Shown here in pieces: positions 16,169-25,780 of a stretch of DNA of 44,983 nucleotides. Below the pieces are notes generated by a model that made no database searches, was not told the origin of the DNA, and saw nothing but the letters and a program-made list of their open reading frames with translations. Position numbers and translations under genes: made by a program. This DNA is from Deltaproteobacteria bacterium (GTDB lineage Bacteria > Desulfobacterota > Desulfuromonadia > Geobacterales > DSM-12255), in assembly GCA_021849045.1 (NCBI GenBank), contig JAJZTK010000013.1, positions 1-44,983 of the forward strand, written 5' to 3'. Position 1 is the first letter of the stretch. Each line of letters begins with the position of its first letter.

Positions 16169-17641
16169 ATGTCCAACGTGCGCACGATTGCTACCGGCCG
16201 GGTTTTCCCCGGCCTTTTGCTGTTTGTTCTCATGGTCTTGACCGGTATCCCCTGTCTTGCTGGGCCTAAAGGGGTTATCCCCCTCACGACGGTGCCGGTG
16301 GGAGAGCGCTGGTTTGTCATCTCCATGGGGGGGGAACGGGTCGGCTTTGCCCGGCTACAGGTCGAGGAGCGTCCCGATGGCTACCGGATTGCAAGCGATA
16401 GCAGTGCGCGGATGGTGGTGCTCGGCTTTACCCGCGAGGCTTCGGCCCGGGAAGAGTATCTGGTGAATCGCGACCTGACGCTCCGCTCCTTCAGCGTGGA
16501 GCAGGTTATTGACAAGAGCCACATGAAACTGCGCGGCAAGGTGGAGGCAAAGGGAGTCAGGGTGACGGTCGAGACGGCCGACGGCACCAAGGAGAAACTG
16601 CTCAGGGCAAAGGCCGCTCTCTATCCGCCGCCGGTCCTGAACGTCATACCGATGATGAAGGGGGTCGTTCCCGGCAGGAAATACCGCCTGCAGATGCTGG
16701 ACGTGGAGAGCGTTAAGGTAAAGGATGTCAGCGTGGAGGCGGTAGCCCTTGAAAAGGGGGCGGACGGCGGGGAACTGATCCACCTGCGGAACGACCTCTA
16801 CTCACTGGTTGATAACGACATCTGGCTGGACCGTAGCGGCAACACGGTGCGTGAATCGGTTCGTGACGGTCTGATCCTGACCGTTGCCGAGGAGCGGGAG
16901 GGAGCCCGCCGGGCACTGCTGGACGCGGCAGTGTCGCGTCGCGACTTCGCCCTCGACTACAGCCTGATCAGGCTCTCCCGGCCGATCGAGCGTCCGGCGG
17001 AGCTGAAGCGGCTGGTTGTTCTCCTCACCGGGGTACCGGAAGGAATGATGCTGCCGGACGGGGGAGGACAGCAGTTCCGTCGGGAGGGGGGCTCGCTGGC
17101 GGTTACCGTGATCCCGTCCTCATTCCGGACTGAACCGGGCGATCCGCTTCCCGACGGGGGGCGGAGCCATCTTCAGGGGACACTACGCATCATTCCCGAT
17201 CACCAGGAGATCAGGGCCACTGCCGCCAGGATCGTTGCCGCAGCCGGGTCCCCTGCTGAGAAGATCACCCTGTTGACCCGCTGGGTGGCGGAGACCATCG
17301 GCGAGTCGGTCAACGACAGCCAGTCGCCGGTGGAAACCCTGGAAAAGCGTACGGGCAACTGTCAGGCCCACGCCCGGCTTTATGCCTCCCTTGCCCGGTC
17401 GACGGGGATCCCGACCCGCTTCGTCTCCGGCTTGGTCTACCTTCCTGGCAAGGGGTTCCTGTACCACAGCTGGGCGGAAAGTTATGCCGGACAGTGGGTG
17501 GCGGTTGATCCCACCTTCGGCCAGACTCCGGCCGATGCGACCCACATAAAGCTGGCAGAAGGTGACGGGCCGGACGATATGGCCGCGATAGCCGGCCTGG
17601 TCGGCAGGATCGGGGCTACGGTCGTGGAGGCGGTGTATTAG
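16169..17641 (+). CDS. Secreted transglutaminase-like (cysteine protease fold) protein
   Basis: A 490-residue protein with a Sec signal peptide (about residues 1-31; hydrophobic GLLLFVLMVL then a PCLAG cleavage region). Residues about 45-290 are beta-rich and unassigned. Residues about 340-465 are a transglutaminase-like core with the triad visible: Cys398 in GNCQAH, His433 in YHSWAE and Asp447 in VDPTF. Bacterial members usually act as periplasmic peptidases or amidases rather than true cross-linking enzymes. The ribosome-binding site is weak, and the gene probably depends on the small gene just upstream (8-base gap). It ends 18 bases from the convergent M16 peptidase gene; CAGCC/GGCTG in that gap can form a short hairpin. 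Confidence 0.88.
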   Translation: MSNVRTIATGRVFPGLLLFVLMVLTGIPCLAGPKGVIPLTTVPVGERWFVISMGGERVGFARLQVEERPDGYRIASDSSARMVVLGFTREASAREEYLVNRDLTLRSFSVEQVIDKSHMKLRGKVEAKGVRVTVETADGTKEKLLRAKAALYPPPVLNVIPMMKGVVPGRKYRLQMLDVESVKVKDVSVEAVALEKGADGGELIHLRNDLYSLVDNDIWLDRSGNTVRESVRDGLILTVAEEREGARRALLDAAVSRRDFALDYSLIRLSRPIERPAELKRLVVLLTGVPEGMMLPDGGGQQFRREGGSLAVTVIPSSFRTEPGDPLPDGGRSHLQGTLRIIPDHQEIRATAARIVAAAGSPAEKITLLTRWVAETIGESVNDSQSPVETLEKRTGNCQAHARLYASLARSTGIPTRFVSGLVYLPGKGFLYHSWAESYAGQWVAVDPTFGQTPADATHIKLAEGDGPDDMAAIAGLVGRIGATVVEAVY

Positions 17642-17659
17642 AATCAGCCCGGGCGGCTG

Positions 17660-18964
17660 CTAGCCGGGGTTGTAGGCGGTCAGGACCTTCTCGATGTTTC
17701 TTTTGTCCGCCTTGCGCCACGGTCCGACGGCAACCAGATGCAGGTTGTCGCGGCAGAAAAGCTCGCCGGCGGCCGTGCAAACGTCCGCAGCGGTGAGGGT
17801 AGCCGCTGCGGCAAGGTCTTCCTCGATGTCACGCCCCACCCCCATCAGTTCACCCCATCCGTAACGCACCTGCATTTCGTATCCCGAATCCCGGCTGTAC
17901 TCCAAGTCATAGAAATATCCCTTCCTGACCCGCTCAAGCTCCGCATCGTCCAGATCTCCACTGCAGAGGCGCCCGGTCTCGGCCAGGACTTCGCTCACCG
18001 CCTTGAGCAGGTTTTCCGGGGCGGTTGCCAGATCGATGGCAAAGGCACCGGTCTCCTCGTAGCCGGCAACGTAGGCATCCACCGAATAGACGATGCCGAG
18101 CCGTTCCCGGAGGTTCAGATGGAGGCGGGAACTGCCGCCTCCGCAGAGAATCCGGCGCAGCAGCCTCACTGCCACGAAGCGCCGGTCCCCACGGGCAACG
18201 CCGCGAAATGAGACCTGAAGGTGGACCTGGCTGTCCGGGTCAGCCACGAACAGACTGCCGGGACCGGCAGCGGGTAGTGCCGTGACCGGGACCAGAGGTG
18301 GTGGCGACACCCCAGGCCAGTTGCCAAAGGCGGCTTCGCCAGCGGCAAAAAAATGGTCGGTCTGCACCTTGCCCGCTGCGACGAGGACGCAATTCCCCGG
18401 CACGTAATAGGCTGCCAGATGATTGGTCAGGTCGGTGCGGGTGAACGACTGGATGCTTTCCAGTGAGCCGACCGTTGGCTGCCCGAGTGGGTGGTCGGGC
18501 CAGAGGAGGCGACTGGCAAGGGTGTGGGTGTTGATTTCGTCTCCCTTGTCGTTCAGGTCCTCCAGTGCCTCCTCGGCAATGATCCGCTTTTCGACGTCAA
18601 TCCCCTGCAGGGTGGGCCTGAGCAGCATGGCGGAAAAAAGGGCGACCCCTTCCGCGATATGGTCAGGATGGATCTTGGAGAAATAGCAGGTGCACTCCTC
18701 GTCTGTCGAAGCATTGACACTGCCGCCAATCGCCTCGAAGGCGGTCTCCAGCTCCAGGTTGGTCGGATGTTCGGCTGTGCCCCGAAAAAGCATATGCTCC
18801 AGGAAATGGGCAAGTCCGGCCTTGCCGGTCGGATCGTTGCGGCTGCCAACCTTGACGTAGAGGGCGACCTCTGTGCTGTGCAGGGTCGGCATTTCTACCG
18901 AAACCATGCGAAGGCCGTTGCTGAGGGTTTTATTCTGGCATTTGATCATGGAAGAATTGGTCAC
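17660..18964 (-). CDS. M16-family zinc peptidase (insulinase/processing-peptidase type)
   Basis: A 434-residue two-lobed M16 peptidase. The inverted zinc motif HFLEH is at residues 53-57, and the third ligand is likely Glu132 in the AEEALEDLND segment. The C-terminal lobe keeps the usual GGGSSRLHLNLRERLGIVYSV region that closes over substrate. There is no evident signal peptide, so it is likely cytosolic. Size (about 430 residues) fits the short bacterial processing-peptidase-like class. The start is GTG, overlapping the stop of the YqaA-type gene (GTGA), without its own ribosome-binding site, so translation is probably coupled. An ATG five codons further in (18949) is an alternative. Substrate unknown. 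Confidence 0.93.
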   Translation of the reverse strand: MTNSSMIKCQNKTLSNGLRMVSVEMPTLHSTEVALYVKVGSRNDPTGKAGLAHFLEHMLFRGTAEHPTNLELETAFEAIGGSVNASTDEECTCYFSKIHPDHIAEGVALFSAMLLRPTLQGIDVEKRIIAEEALEDLNDKGDEINTHTLASRLLWPDHPLGQPTVGSLESIQSFTRTDLTNHLAAYYVPGNCVLVAAGKVQTDHFFAAGEAAFGNWPGVSPPPLVPVTALPAAGPGSLFVADPDSQVHLQVSFRGVARGDRRFVAVRLLRRILCGGGSSRLHLNLRERLGIVYSVDAYVAGYEETGAFAIDLATAPENLLKAVSEVLAETGRLCSGDLDDAELERVRKGYFYDLEYSRDSGYEMQVRYGWGELMGVGRDIEEDLAAAATLTAADVCTAAGELFCRDNLHLVAVGPWRKADKRNIEKVLTAYNPG

Positions 18965-19419
18965 GGTTTAAGGAGGGTTGCACCCTGAATGGTGAGGTAG
19001 GCAACAACGGCATACCTGACGGCCTTGCCGGCCAGCACCAGGAGTGAGAATCGGGCGAAGGGAACTTTCAGGATGCCGCCTACCAGGCATAGTGGGTCGC
19101 CAACAATGGGGACCCAGGAAAGGAGGAGCGACCAGCTGCCGTATCGTTGGTAGAACCGTTCGGCCTTTTCCTGCCGGGTTGTATCGATGCGAAGGAGCTT
19201 TCTGACCAGGAATTCGCTGCCGATCAGACCGAGGAGGTAGGTGGTGAGGGCTCCCAGGTAGTTGCCGGCGGTGGCAACGGTTACGGCGGAAACCGGGCTG
19301 AAATGCTGCAGGACCATGGCAATCAGGAGCCACTCCGAACCGAGGGGAATGAGGGTTGCGGCCAGGAAGCTTACTGCGAAGAGGGCCGGGTAGCCATAGG
19401 TTCCCACCAGTTGTTCCAT
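18961..19419 (-). CDS. YqaA/DedA-type (VTT domain) inner-membrane protein
   Basis: A 152-residue protein with four or five hydrophobic segments and the typical layout of the YqaA branch of the DedA/SNARE-associated family: an N-terminal LFAVSFLAATLIPLGSEWLL, the GNYLGALTTYLLG helix, and the R-Y-G-x-W-x-L-L-L-S-W-x-P-x-x-G-D-P-L motif near residues 92-110. Relatives are lipid-scramblase-like or transporter-like, and the YqaA branch is poorly studied. AAGG lies seven bases before the ATG. It overlaps the M16 gene by 4 bases; the pairing has no obvious functional reason. Confidence 0.92.
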   Translation of the reverse strand: MEQLVGTYGYPALFAVSFLAATLIPLGSEWLLIAMVLQHFSPVSAVTVATAGNYLGALTTYLLGLIGSEFLVRKLLRIDTTRQEKAERFYQRYGSWSLLLSWVPIVGDPLCLVGGILKVPFARFSLLVLAGKAVRYAVVAYLTIQGATLLKP

Positions 19420-19716
19420 GGCGTGACCTTATAGAAATGGGGCCGCGATGTCAAAGTAATTGAAACCATGCTGGATCTTGTGCTGTTGAAGGGTGTCGAA
19501 ACACATTTGCCAGTTATGCGTGTCAAGATTATGACTTGCTTGCCGAGGGCAAAGGGAAATAGCTTGATAAGTTATAGTATTATGAGGTGTGTCTTTTTGG
19601 TGCGAAAATTGAATGTTGGTATCGGATATGATCTGGAGAGAGTCATCGTGACTCTGGACAGATCCCATGGTTTCTTTTCAGCACAAAGATTTTTTCAGGA
19701 TTTGTGGAGGTGTTAC
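19420..19716. other. Intergenic region between the YqaA gene and the glycosylation island
   Basis: About 300 bp separating the divergent YqaA (minus) and TPR (plus) genes. It contains the sigma-28-like site at 19523-19549. The longer plus-strand reading that begins at 19468 runs in frame into the TPR gene but lacks a ribosome-binding site and is not believed. No other gene seen. Confidence 0.5.
19523..19549 (+). promoter_or_regulatory. Candidate sigma-28 (FliA) promoter at the head of the island
   Basis: TCAAGATT, 11 bases, then GCCGAGGG. Compared with the FliA consensus TAAAGTTT-N11-GCCGATAA this matches 6/8 plus 5/8 with the exact spacer. A start near 19556 would leave a leader of about 160 bases before the ATG at 19717. 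It is weaker than the site before the flagellin gene. Confidence 0.4.
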
Positions 19717-20901
19717 ATGGCCCCTTCGTTTTTTGACGCGAAAACTGATCCCATTGCCGCGCTCAGCCAGGATCAGTCGGGACAGCGCGCCCAATTGGCC
19801 CAATATGCTATTATCAGGGCCGCAACGTTAATGAAGGGTGGTCGAAACGATGAGGCCATTCGCGAGTTCAAGAAGGCAGTTGCCTTCGATCCCCAGAACA
19901 CCACAGCCAAGACTTACATTGGCAAGATATACCTGTCACAGGGAAATACCCGTGAAGCGATCAAGGCGTTCAAGGATCTGGTGCGCTCACAACCCGATTC
20001 CGTAGATGCTCATGTCAACCTGGGTAATGCCTATCTCCAGGATAAGCAGTACACAGAATCGGAGAAGGAGTTCAAGGCAGCCGCCAGGCTCGACCCGCGC
20101 AATCCCCTTGCAGACTACACCCTGGGTCACCAGTACCTCCAGACCGGCCGCCTTGTCGAGGCAAAAACACAATTTATGAAAGTCCAGAAGGTCTCTCCCA
20201 AAGATGGCAACGTTTACTACAGCCTCGGTCTGCTTAACAACAAGCAGGGGAACTATGAAGAGGCCGTGGTAAATCTCGAAAAGGCGCTGAACCTGAAAAA
20301 GTCGTTCCCTGCGGCAAACTATGAACTCGGCTCAGCGTACTCCGCCCTTGGCAGGAAAGATGATGCGCAGAAGCAGCTGTCGATACTGTGGAATTCGAAT
20401 GCCGGCCTGTACCGCGACCTGAAGTTGCTGATCGACAAGCCTCGCATGGTAGCAATGGATACGAGAAACAGCGGTGGATTTGCTGAAATCCTGGGGCCGG
20501 GCACCCCGCTCTTGACGTTGGATCCTTCTCTCATAACCCCTAATTCGAGCAAGACCTTTTCCGTGTCGTTTATTTTTTCCAATGACATGGATCTGGCGTC
20601 AATCACCAACACGCAGAACTGGTCGATCTCTCGTGCCAACAGCGCCGATGCAGGATATTACAACAACACCATGCCGCTTTCATCAAAGGATGTTGCGCTT
20701 CCAAGCAGTCCCGAAGCGATTTTCTATAACCCCCTGACCCGGGAAGCGACCATCAAGTTCCGGCTTAATCAGAATGCTGCCGGTAATGCGGTACTTGACC
20801 CTTCGCACATCGTTTTCAGCTTCAAGGGGAAGGATGCCGCCGGCAGGAATATGGACCTTACGGCAGACGAAATTGACGGGTTCCGTTCCGTTCCGTTCTA
20901 A
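19717..20901 (+). CDS. TPR protein with C-terminal beta-rich (Ig-like) domain
   Basis: A 394-residue protein without a signal peptide. Residues about 25-230 hold six consecutive TPR motifs (for example the repeats around AIREFKKAVAFDP, AIKAFKDLVRSQP and AVVNLEKALNLKK), a protein-binding scaffold. Residues about 255-394 are beta-rich with the look of an SbsA/Big_5-type Ig-like domain (KTFSVSFIFSNDMD, then ATIKFRLNQNAAGNAVLDP). The ATG at 19717 has GGAGG six bases before it. As first gene of the glycosylation island, below a sigma-28-like site, it may be a chaperone or scaffold for flagellin or the glycosyltransferases. That role is inferred from context. Confidence 0.85.
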   Translation: MAPSFFDAKTDPIAALSQDQSGQRAQLAQYAIIRAATLMKGGRNDEAIREFKKAVAFDPQNTTAKTYIGKIYLSQGNTREAIKAFKDLVRSQPDSVDAHVNLGNAYLQDKQYTESEKEFKAAARLDPRNPLADYTLGHQYLQTGRLVEAKTQFMKVQKVSPKDGNVYYSLGLLNNKQGNYEEAVVNLEKALNLKKSFPAANYELGSAYSALGRKDDAQKQLSILWNSNAGLYRDLKLLIDKPRMVAMDTRNSGGFAEILGPGTPLLTLDPSLITPNSSKTFSVSFIFSNDMDLASITNTQNWSISRANSADAGYYNNTMPLSSKDVALPSSPEAIFYNPLTREATIKFRLNQNAAGNAVLDPSHIVFSFKGKDAAGRNMDLTADEIDGFRSVPF

Positions 20902-20951
20902 CGATTTATAATGATGCTGGCATTTTTCAAATTACAGAGAGAGGGAATTAT

Positions 20952-22097
20952 ATGTCGATAACCACCAACCAGAACCTGATTCTCATCGAAGGGGTAGCCA
21001 CCTATGAACGGACTCTGTTGCTTATTCGTGACGTTGAGACTGACGAGGGAATCTCCCATGTCAAGAATTTCCTGAAGGTCTATCCTGAGTTCGCCCGTGC
21101 GCACAATGACCTGGCAGTGCTGTACCATCGGGCAGGGAATCCGCTCATGGCCCTGGCGCACTACGAAAAGGCACATAAACTCGATTCCGCGAACACCACC
21201 TATCGCAAAAATTTGGCGGATTTCTATTTTGTGGAGCTCGAATGGGCCGATGACGCCATCCAGACCTATCTGGACATTCTCCACGCCAACCCGTTCGATA
21301 CCGAGGCCCTTAATGCCCTCGGCAGCATCAGTCTGCACTTGGGGCGCCGTGAGCAGGCACGGCAGTATTTCTCCCGCTCCCTCCAGCTTGATGCAGCCAA
21401 TCAGGACGCACGACAGGGGTTGCGGCAGCTTGAACCTGCTCAGCCAGCTCTGTCAGCACCGCCGGCTCAGCCAGTGCCATCAACCAAGCCAGCCCTGTCA
21501 CCCCCCGGACCGCTTCCTCCGCATGATGCCCCACTGTCATTCGCTTCGAGACCTGCTGAAGCTGTGCCGGTCACCGTTTTCTTCCCGAATGACTTCAAAG
21601 CGCCAGAGCCTGAACCAGTGAGAACGGACCAGGAACTCCATCGTGAAGCCATAGCCTGCGCCAACAAGGGGGAGAATGAGGAGGCGGTGCAGCTTCTCGA
21701 AAAAGTCGTCGAGCAGAACCCGCAGTACGCAGCGGCCTATAACGACTTGGGGGTACTCTGTCAGAAACAGGGAGAGCTTGAGCGATACCGCCGTTACCAT
21801 GAAGAGGCGGTCAGGCTGCAACCTTCCAGTACCGTGTTCCAGAAAAACCTGGCAGACCTGCTCTGTGTCGGATTCGGAGAGCTGGAGGAGGCATTGAAAA
21901 TTTATGTCCGGCTTCAGGCACGAGCACCGCAGGATGTGGAAATCCTGAAGGCAATCGCTCGCATCTGTACCGAAGTTGGAAAAGATACCGATGCCCGTTT
22001 CTTTCTCGAGCGCGTTCTTGCGCTTCAGCCGTGGGATCGTGATGCCCAGGAGACGTTAAAGGTCATGGAATCCGCCGATCAGGGCGGGGAGATGTAA
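20952..22097 (+). CDS. TPR protein with proline-rich central linker
   Basis: A 381-residue protein with two TPR blocks: about residues 40-160 (repeats around ALAHYEKAHKLD and ARQYFSRSLQLD) and about 230-375 (AVQLLEKVVEQNP, ARFFLERVLALQP). They are separated by a flexible proline-rich linker (about 160-215) rich in PAQP/PPGP. AGAGGG precedes the ATG. It overlaps the next gene by one base (TAATG), so they are translated together. No catalytic motif is visible; probably a scaffold for the glycosyltransferases. Confidence 0.85.
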   Translation: MSITTNQNLILIEGVATYERTLLLIRDVETDEGISHVKNFLKVYPEFARAHNDLAVLYHRAGNPLMALAHYEKAHKLDSANTTYRKNLADFYFVELEWADDAIQTYLDILHANPFDTEALNALGSISLHLGRREQARQYFSRSLQLDAANQDARQGLRQLEPAQPALSAPPAQPVPSTKPALSPPGPLPPHDAPLSFASRPAEAVPVTVFFPNDFKAPEPEPVRTDQELHREAIACANKGENEEAVQLLEKVVEQNPQYAAAYNDLGVLCQKQGELERYRRYHEEAVRLQPSSTVFQKNLADLLCVGFGELEEALKIYVRLQARAPQDVEILKAIARICTEVGKDTDARFFLERVLALQPWDRDAQETLKVMESADQGGEM

Positions 22098-23140
22098 TGA
22101 AAGTTTCCATGCCCAGCGGCAGAGCCCATGGCTGGGGAATCGCCGGAGAGTATCTGACGAGGGAGATCGCCAAGCTGCCGCCGGTAGAGGGTGTTACCCT
22201 GCACAGTATCAGCGGCCATGATTTGCGTCCCATGAATCCCGCCGACTGGGGCCGGACCAACATCGGGTACTGTTTCTTCGAAAACGACATCGAGGTGCTG
22301 CGCCATACCCGCCGGGCCGCCCGTGAATGGGACTTCATCGTGGCCGGTTCCAGTTGGTGCGAGTATCAGCTCCGGATCGGCGGGGTCAAGCGGACCGCCA
22401 CCATTCTGCAGGGCATCGATCCGGCCAACTTCCACCCTGCGCCTCCCCGTGCTGACGATGGGCGTTTTATCGTCTTTTCCGGTGGCAAGTTTGAACTGCG
22501 CAAGGGCCAGGATCTGGTCATAGCGGCCATGCGGGTATTCATGCGGCGTCACCGTGATGCATACCTTGTATGTTCATGGTACAACCAGTGGCCTTTTTCC
22601 CTCGCGACCATGGCCGATTCCACCCACATCTCGTTCCGGCCTGCCGATGACGATTGCCTGGCACTCCTGCAGCGAACCCTTCACGAGAACGGCATTCCCT
22701 TGGAGCGGGTTTTTCTCACCCCCCTCATCGACAACAGTCAGATGCGGCAAATCTACGTCCAGACCGATATGGGGCTGTTCCCCAACCGCTGCGAGGGTGG
22801 CAACAATATGGTGATGTGCGAGTACATGGCCTGCGGGCGTACCGTAATTGCCAGCGATGCCACCGGCCATGCGGATGTCATCACCGATAAGAATGCGTTT
22901 CCCCTGACATGTTACTCCCCGCTCCTGGTCAACGATCCACAGGGCCGGCCATCCGCTGTCTGGCATGAGCCGTCGCTCGATGAGCTTATCGAGCAATTGG
23001 AGTTTGCCTACCTCCACAGGCAGGTAGCTGCAGAAAAAGCGGCAGTGGCTGCCGAAGAGATGAAGGCCCTCGGCTGGGACAAGGCTGCGCAGCAGTTTCA
23101 TTATGTCGGGTCTAAACTGGCAAACAATAAACGAGGTTAA
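22097..23140 (+). CDS. GT4-type (GT-B fold) glycosyltransferase
   Basis: A 347-residue GT-B enzyme. The N-terminal half contains the acceptor-side segments (GRAHGWGIAGEYL, then DFIVAGSSWCE). The C-terminal donor half shows VFSGGKFELRKGQDLVIAA and the retaining GT4 acidic signature in NRCEGGNNMVMCEYMACG, followed by VIASDATGHADVI. It should add a sugar from an NDP donor with retention of configuration. It overlaps the preceding TPR gene by one base and is followed after 5 bases by a methyltransferase. Donor and acceptor unknown; flagellin glycan is the contextual guess. Confidence 0.9.
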   Translation: MKVSMPSGRAHGWGIAGEYLTREIAKLPPVEGVTLHSISGHDLRPMNPADWGRTNIGYCFFENDIEVLRHTRRAAREWDFIVAGSSWCEYQLRIGGVKRTATILQGIDPANFHPAPPRADDGRFIVFSGGKFELRKGQDLVIAAMRVFMRRHRDAYLVCSWYNQWPFSLATMADSTHISFRPADDDCLALLQRTLHENGIPLERVFLTPLIDNSQMRQIYVQTDMGLFPNRCEGGNNMVMCEYMACGRTVIASDATGHADVITDKNAFPLTCYSPLLVNDPQGRPSAVWHEPSLDELIEQLEFAYLHRQVAAEKAAVAAEEMKALGWDKAAQQFHYVGSKLANNKRG

Positions 23141-23145
23141 TATCG

Positions 23146-23769
23146 ATGGAAGCTTCCTTTAACGAGATTGCCCGCCTTGTTTCGTTCATTGACAGCATTG
23201 AACGTGAAGCGTATGCAGAAGCCCCGACTTCCCTGCACTCCGACATTACCAGGGATGTGCTCGAGAAGATACTGCCCGGCTATGCGACCGATAGAGCTGC
23301 CCGGATTCTCGATGTCGGCTGTGGTCAAGGCCCTGCACTGGATGTCTTTCGCGAGAAAGGATACGGCAACGCCGTCGGTATCACCCTGAACGAAGAGGAT
23401 GTAAGGATTTGCAGGGAGAAGGGGCACACTGTCCTGAAAATGGACCAATCCTTTCTGAAATTTCCCGATGAAGCGTTTGACTTTATCTGGGCTCGTCATG
23501 TCCTCGAGCACAGTATTTTCCCCTACTTCACCCTGCATGAATTCCACCGGATCTTGGCTGATAACGGTACGCTGTATGTGGAGGTGCCTGCCCCGGAGAC
23601 TTCCTGCCTGCATGAAACCAACTCGAATCATTACAGCGTGCTGGGGTTCAATGCCTGGGGCTCGCTGATCACCCGCTCCGGATTTTCGGTGGTTGACACC
23701 GTAAAACTCAATCTCTCAACGCAGCTTGGGCCCGACCAGTACTGGGGGTTCATCTGCAAGGGAAAGTAG
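23146..23769 (+). CDS. Class I SAM-dependent methyltransferase
   Basis: A 207-residue enzyme with SAM motif I ILDVGCGQGPALDVF (near residue 49-63), an acidic loop after VGITLNEEDV and motif IV-like FDFIWARHVLEHS. It fits the small Methyltransf_11/23 type that methylates small molecules or sugars. The ATG is preceded by GAGG at 9 bases. It follows the GT4 gene closely, which suggests methylation of the glycan or of a nucleotide-sugar intermediate. Confidence 0.9.
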   Translation: MEASFNEIARLVSFIDSIEREAYAEAPTSLHSDITRDVLEKILPGYATDRAARILDVGCGQGPALDVFREKGYGNAVGITLNEEDVRICREKGHTVLKMDQSFLKFPDEAFDFIWARHVLEHSIFPYFTLHEFHRILADNGTLYVEVPAPETSCLHETNSNHYSVLGFNAWGSLITRSGFSVVDTVKLNLSTQLGPDQYWGFICKGK

Positions 23770-23806
23770 TCGGCTTACCGTTTATTGAACCTACCTCGGG
23801 GACAGC

Positions 23807-25780
23807 ATGCAAGATATGAAAATCTGGCTCAGTTATGTCGCGTACCCTGTAACGACGGCAGCTTATTTCGAACGGGCGTTGCGCAAAATATGCCGCACTA
23901 TCACTATTGGACCTCCCCTCCCTGCGGACCTGATTGACAAATGGCAGCTGCAGAATATGAAGCTCCCGCTTAAGGTGCAGGACATATCCACCAGCTTCAC
24001 TCCCGACATGGCCGAGGTCCTGAGCAATACAGCTTCCGCCGAATATCCCGACCTCTACCTCTGGGTCGAATCGGTGGGCGGCCACTTCCCTCAGAACCTG
24101 ACCACATTGAAATGTCCGAAGGCGTGCTATTTCATCGATAGTCATCTCAACCTTCCCACGCATCTCCAGTGGGGAAAGAATTTTGACATGGTATTCATCG
24201 CCCAGCGGGAATACCTGGGGGCATTCCGGCAGCACGGAATACGGGCGTTCTGGCTGCCGCTCGGTTGCGACCCGGAGGTCCACAAGAAGACCGACTCGGG
24301 AAAAAGCTTCGAAATCGGCTTCGTCGGAGGAGTATTCCAAGGGTCCAGGCGACAACAACTCCTGACAACGCTGGGCGACCGTTTCCCGATCCATTACGAG
24401 CGCTGCTTCTGGGACGACATGGCCCGTCTCTTTTCCCAGTCAAAGATCGTCTTCAACGAGGCGGTGAGAAACGACCTGAACATGCGGGTCTTCGAGGTGA
24501 TGTCCACCGGCTCGCTGCTCCTGACCGACATGGCCCGCAACAGCGGCCAGGATGCGCTTTTTGCTGACGGCGAAGATTACGCTGTGTACAGGGACCGCAC
24601 CATCACCGATGTTGCCGGTTTTTACCTGGGAAATGATGCTCTCCGCGAGCAGATCGCAGCACGGGGGCAGCGCCTTGTTCACAATGCCCACACCTATGGC
24701 CATCGGGTGGACGATCTGCTGGCGGTTGCCCTTGGGGGCAAGCCGGATACCTGCTCGGCAGAAGAGTTGCGAGAGCGCTCCCTGGTGGATGTGACGCCAG
24801 TGGATGCCGGAATCCACGACTCGGTCTGCATCAGCAGCGCCAGACGCAGCTTTGTCATTCCGGTACTGGATATGTCACCGGCGAGCGAATACAACGTCAG
24901 CACGCTGCTGAATGATCTGAAAGAGGTGGATGGCGATGTGATCGTCATTTTCAATGGCCAGGAGGTGGCAGAGCAGCTGCGTGACCATCCGCGCATCGAT
25001 CGTTACGCCATCATGAAGCAGAACATCGGGGTTGCCCGGGCCTGGAACCTCGGGCTGGAGATAGCCGCAACCCCAACCGTTTTCATCATGAATGCCGATC
25101 TGCATGTGGAGCGGGCAGCCATTGAGTCACTCGAACAGGCACTTCACTCGCTGCCGGATGCGGCCTGTGTCGGCCCGCAGGGAAGTTTCTCAAATTTCGC
25201 CCTGACAAAGGATTACACCTATTTTGACAAAGGGAGTTTCAACCGGCCACTGGAGGTGGATGCTGTTTCAGGGTTCTTCTTTGCCGTAAAGCTGGAGCAC
25301 TTCAGTGCCAAGCTGATCCGGTTTGAAAACGGATTTACCCCCTGTTATTTCGAGGAGTGGGACCTGGGCCTGCAGATCAGGCAGGCAGGCCTCAAGTGTT
25401 ACATCGTGCCCACAACTGCCTATGATCATCACTGGAGCGGCACCATCAGGGCGCTCAGGGAAATTTCCTTCTATGAGCGGGCCGAAACGGCCGGGGAAAT
25501 TCTTGCGCGCAACCGATTAATCTTCCTGAACAAATGGCGGGCGATTGCCGGTCGCGACAACAATCCGCTGCTGTTGGAAGGAGGTTTCCTTGCATACGCT
25601 ACGGATCAGGCACAGACACTGGTCGCTGCAGGACGCCTTGATGACGCCGGGAAGTGGCTTTCGAATGTCGCGGAAAGCTGCGGAGAAGATGCAAGAATGG
25701 CGGCGTTGCGACGATTTATCGACATCCAGACATGTAAATCCGATAAGACCCCGCAACAGATGGGAAATGTAATCTCATGA
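23807..25780 (+). CDS. Two-domain glycosyltransferase: CgeB-like GT-B plus GT2
   Basis: A 657-residue fusion. Residues 1-310 resemble CgeB/DUF3880-type GT-B transferases (VESVGGHFPQN, IGFVGGVFQGSRR, the donor-site FNEAVRNDLNMRVFEVMSTGSLLLTD). Residues about 345-580 are a GT2 domain: FVIPVLD at the start, the NADLHVE metal site, DAVSGFFFAVK and FEEWDLGLQIRQAG. About 70 helical residues follow. Two active sites on one chain would allow two consecutive sugar additions. The ATG has GGGGA upstream; a second ATG three codons in (23816) is possible. It ends in a 4-base ATGA overlap with the next gene. Confidence 0.87.
   Translation: MQDMKIWLSYVAYPVTTAAYFERALRKICRTITIGPPLPADLIDKWQLQNMKLPLKVQDISTSFTPDMAEVLSNTASAEYPDLYLWVESVGGHFPQNLTTLKCPKACYFIDSHLNLPTHLQWGKNFDMVFIAQREYLGAFRQHGIRAFWLPLGCDPEVHKKTDSGKSFEIGFVGGVFQGSRRQQLLTTLGDRFPIHYERCFWDDMARLFSQSKIVFNEAVRNDLNMRVFEVMSTGSLLLTDMARNSGQDALFADGEDYAVYRDRTITDVAGFYLGNDALREQIAARGQRLVHNAHTYGHRVDDLLAVALGGKPDTCSAEELRERSLVDVTPVDAGIHDSVCISSARRSFVIPVLDMSPASEYNVSTLLNDLKEVDGDVIVIFNGQEVAEQLRDHPRIDRYAIMKQNIGVARAWNLGLEIAATPTVFIMNADLHVERAAIESLEQALHSLPDAACVGPQGSFSNFALTKDYTYFDKGSFNRPLEVDAVSGFFFAVKLEHFSAKLIRFENGFTPCYFEEWDLGLQIRQAGLKCYIVPTTAYDHHWSGTIRALREISFYERAETAGEILARNRLIFLNKWRAIAGRDNNPLLLEGGFLAYATDQAQTLVAAGRLDDAGKWLSNVAESCGEDARMAALRRFIDIQTCKSDKTPQQMGNVIS

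Noticed and set aside
19417-19454. TTGACA-N15-TATAAG before the YqaA gene on the minus strand
   Set aside because: The -35 is perfect, but the spacer is short and the -10 overlaps the ribosome-binding site, which would make the message nearly leaderless.
19601-19617. TGGTGC-N5-TTGAA as a sigma-54 site before the first TPR gene
   Set aside because: The essential GC of the -12 element is GA, so sigma-54 binding is unlikely.
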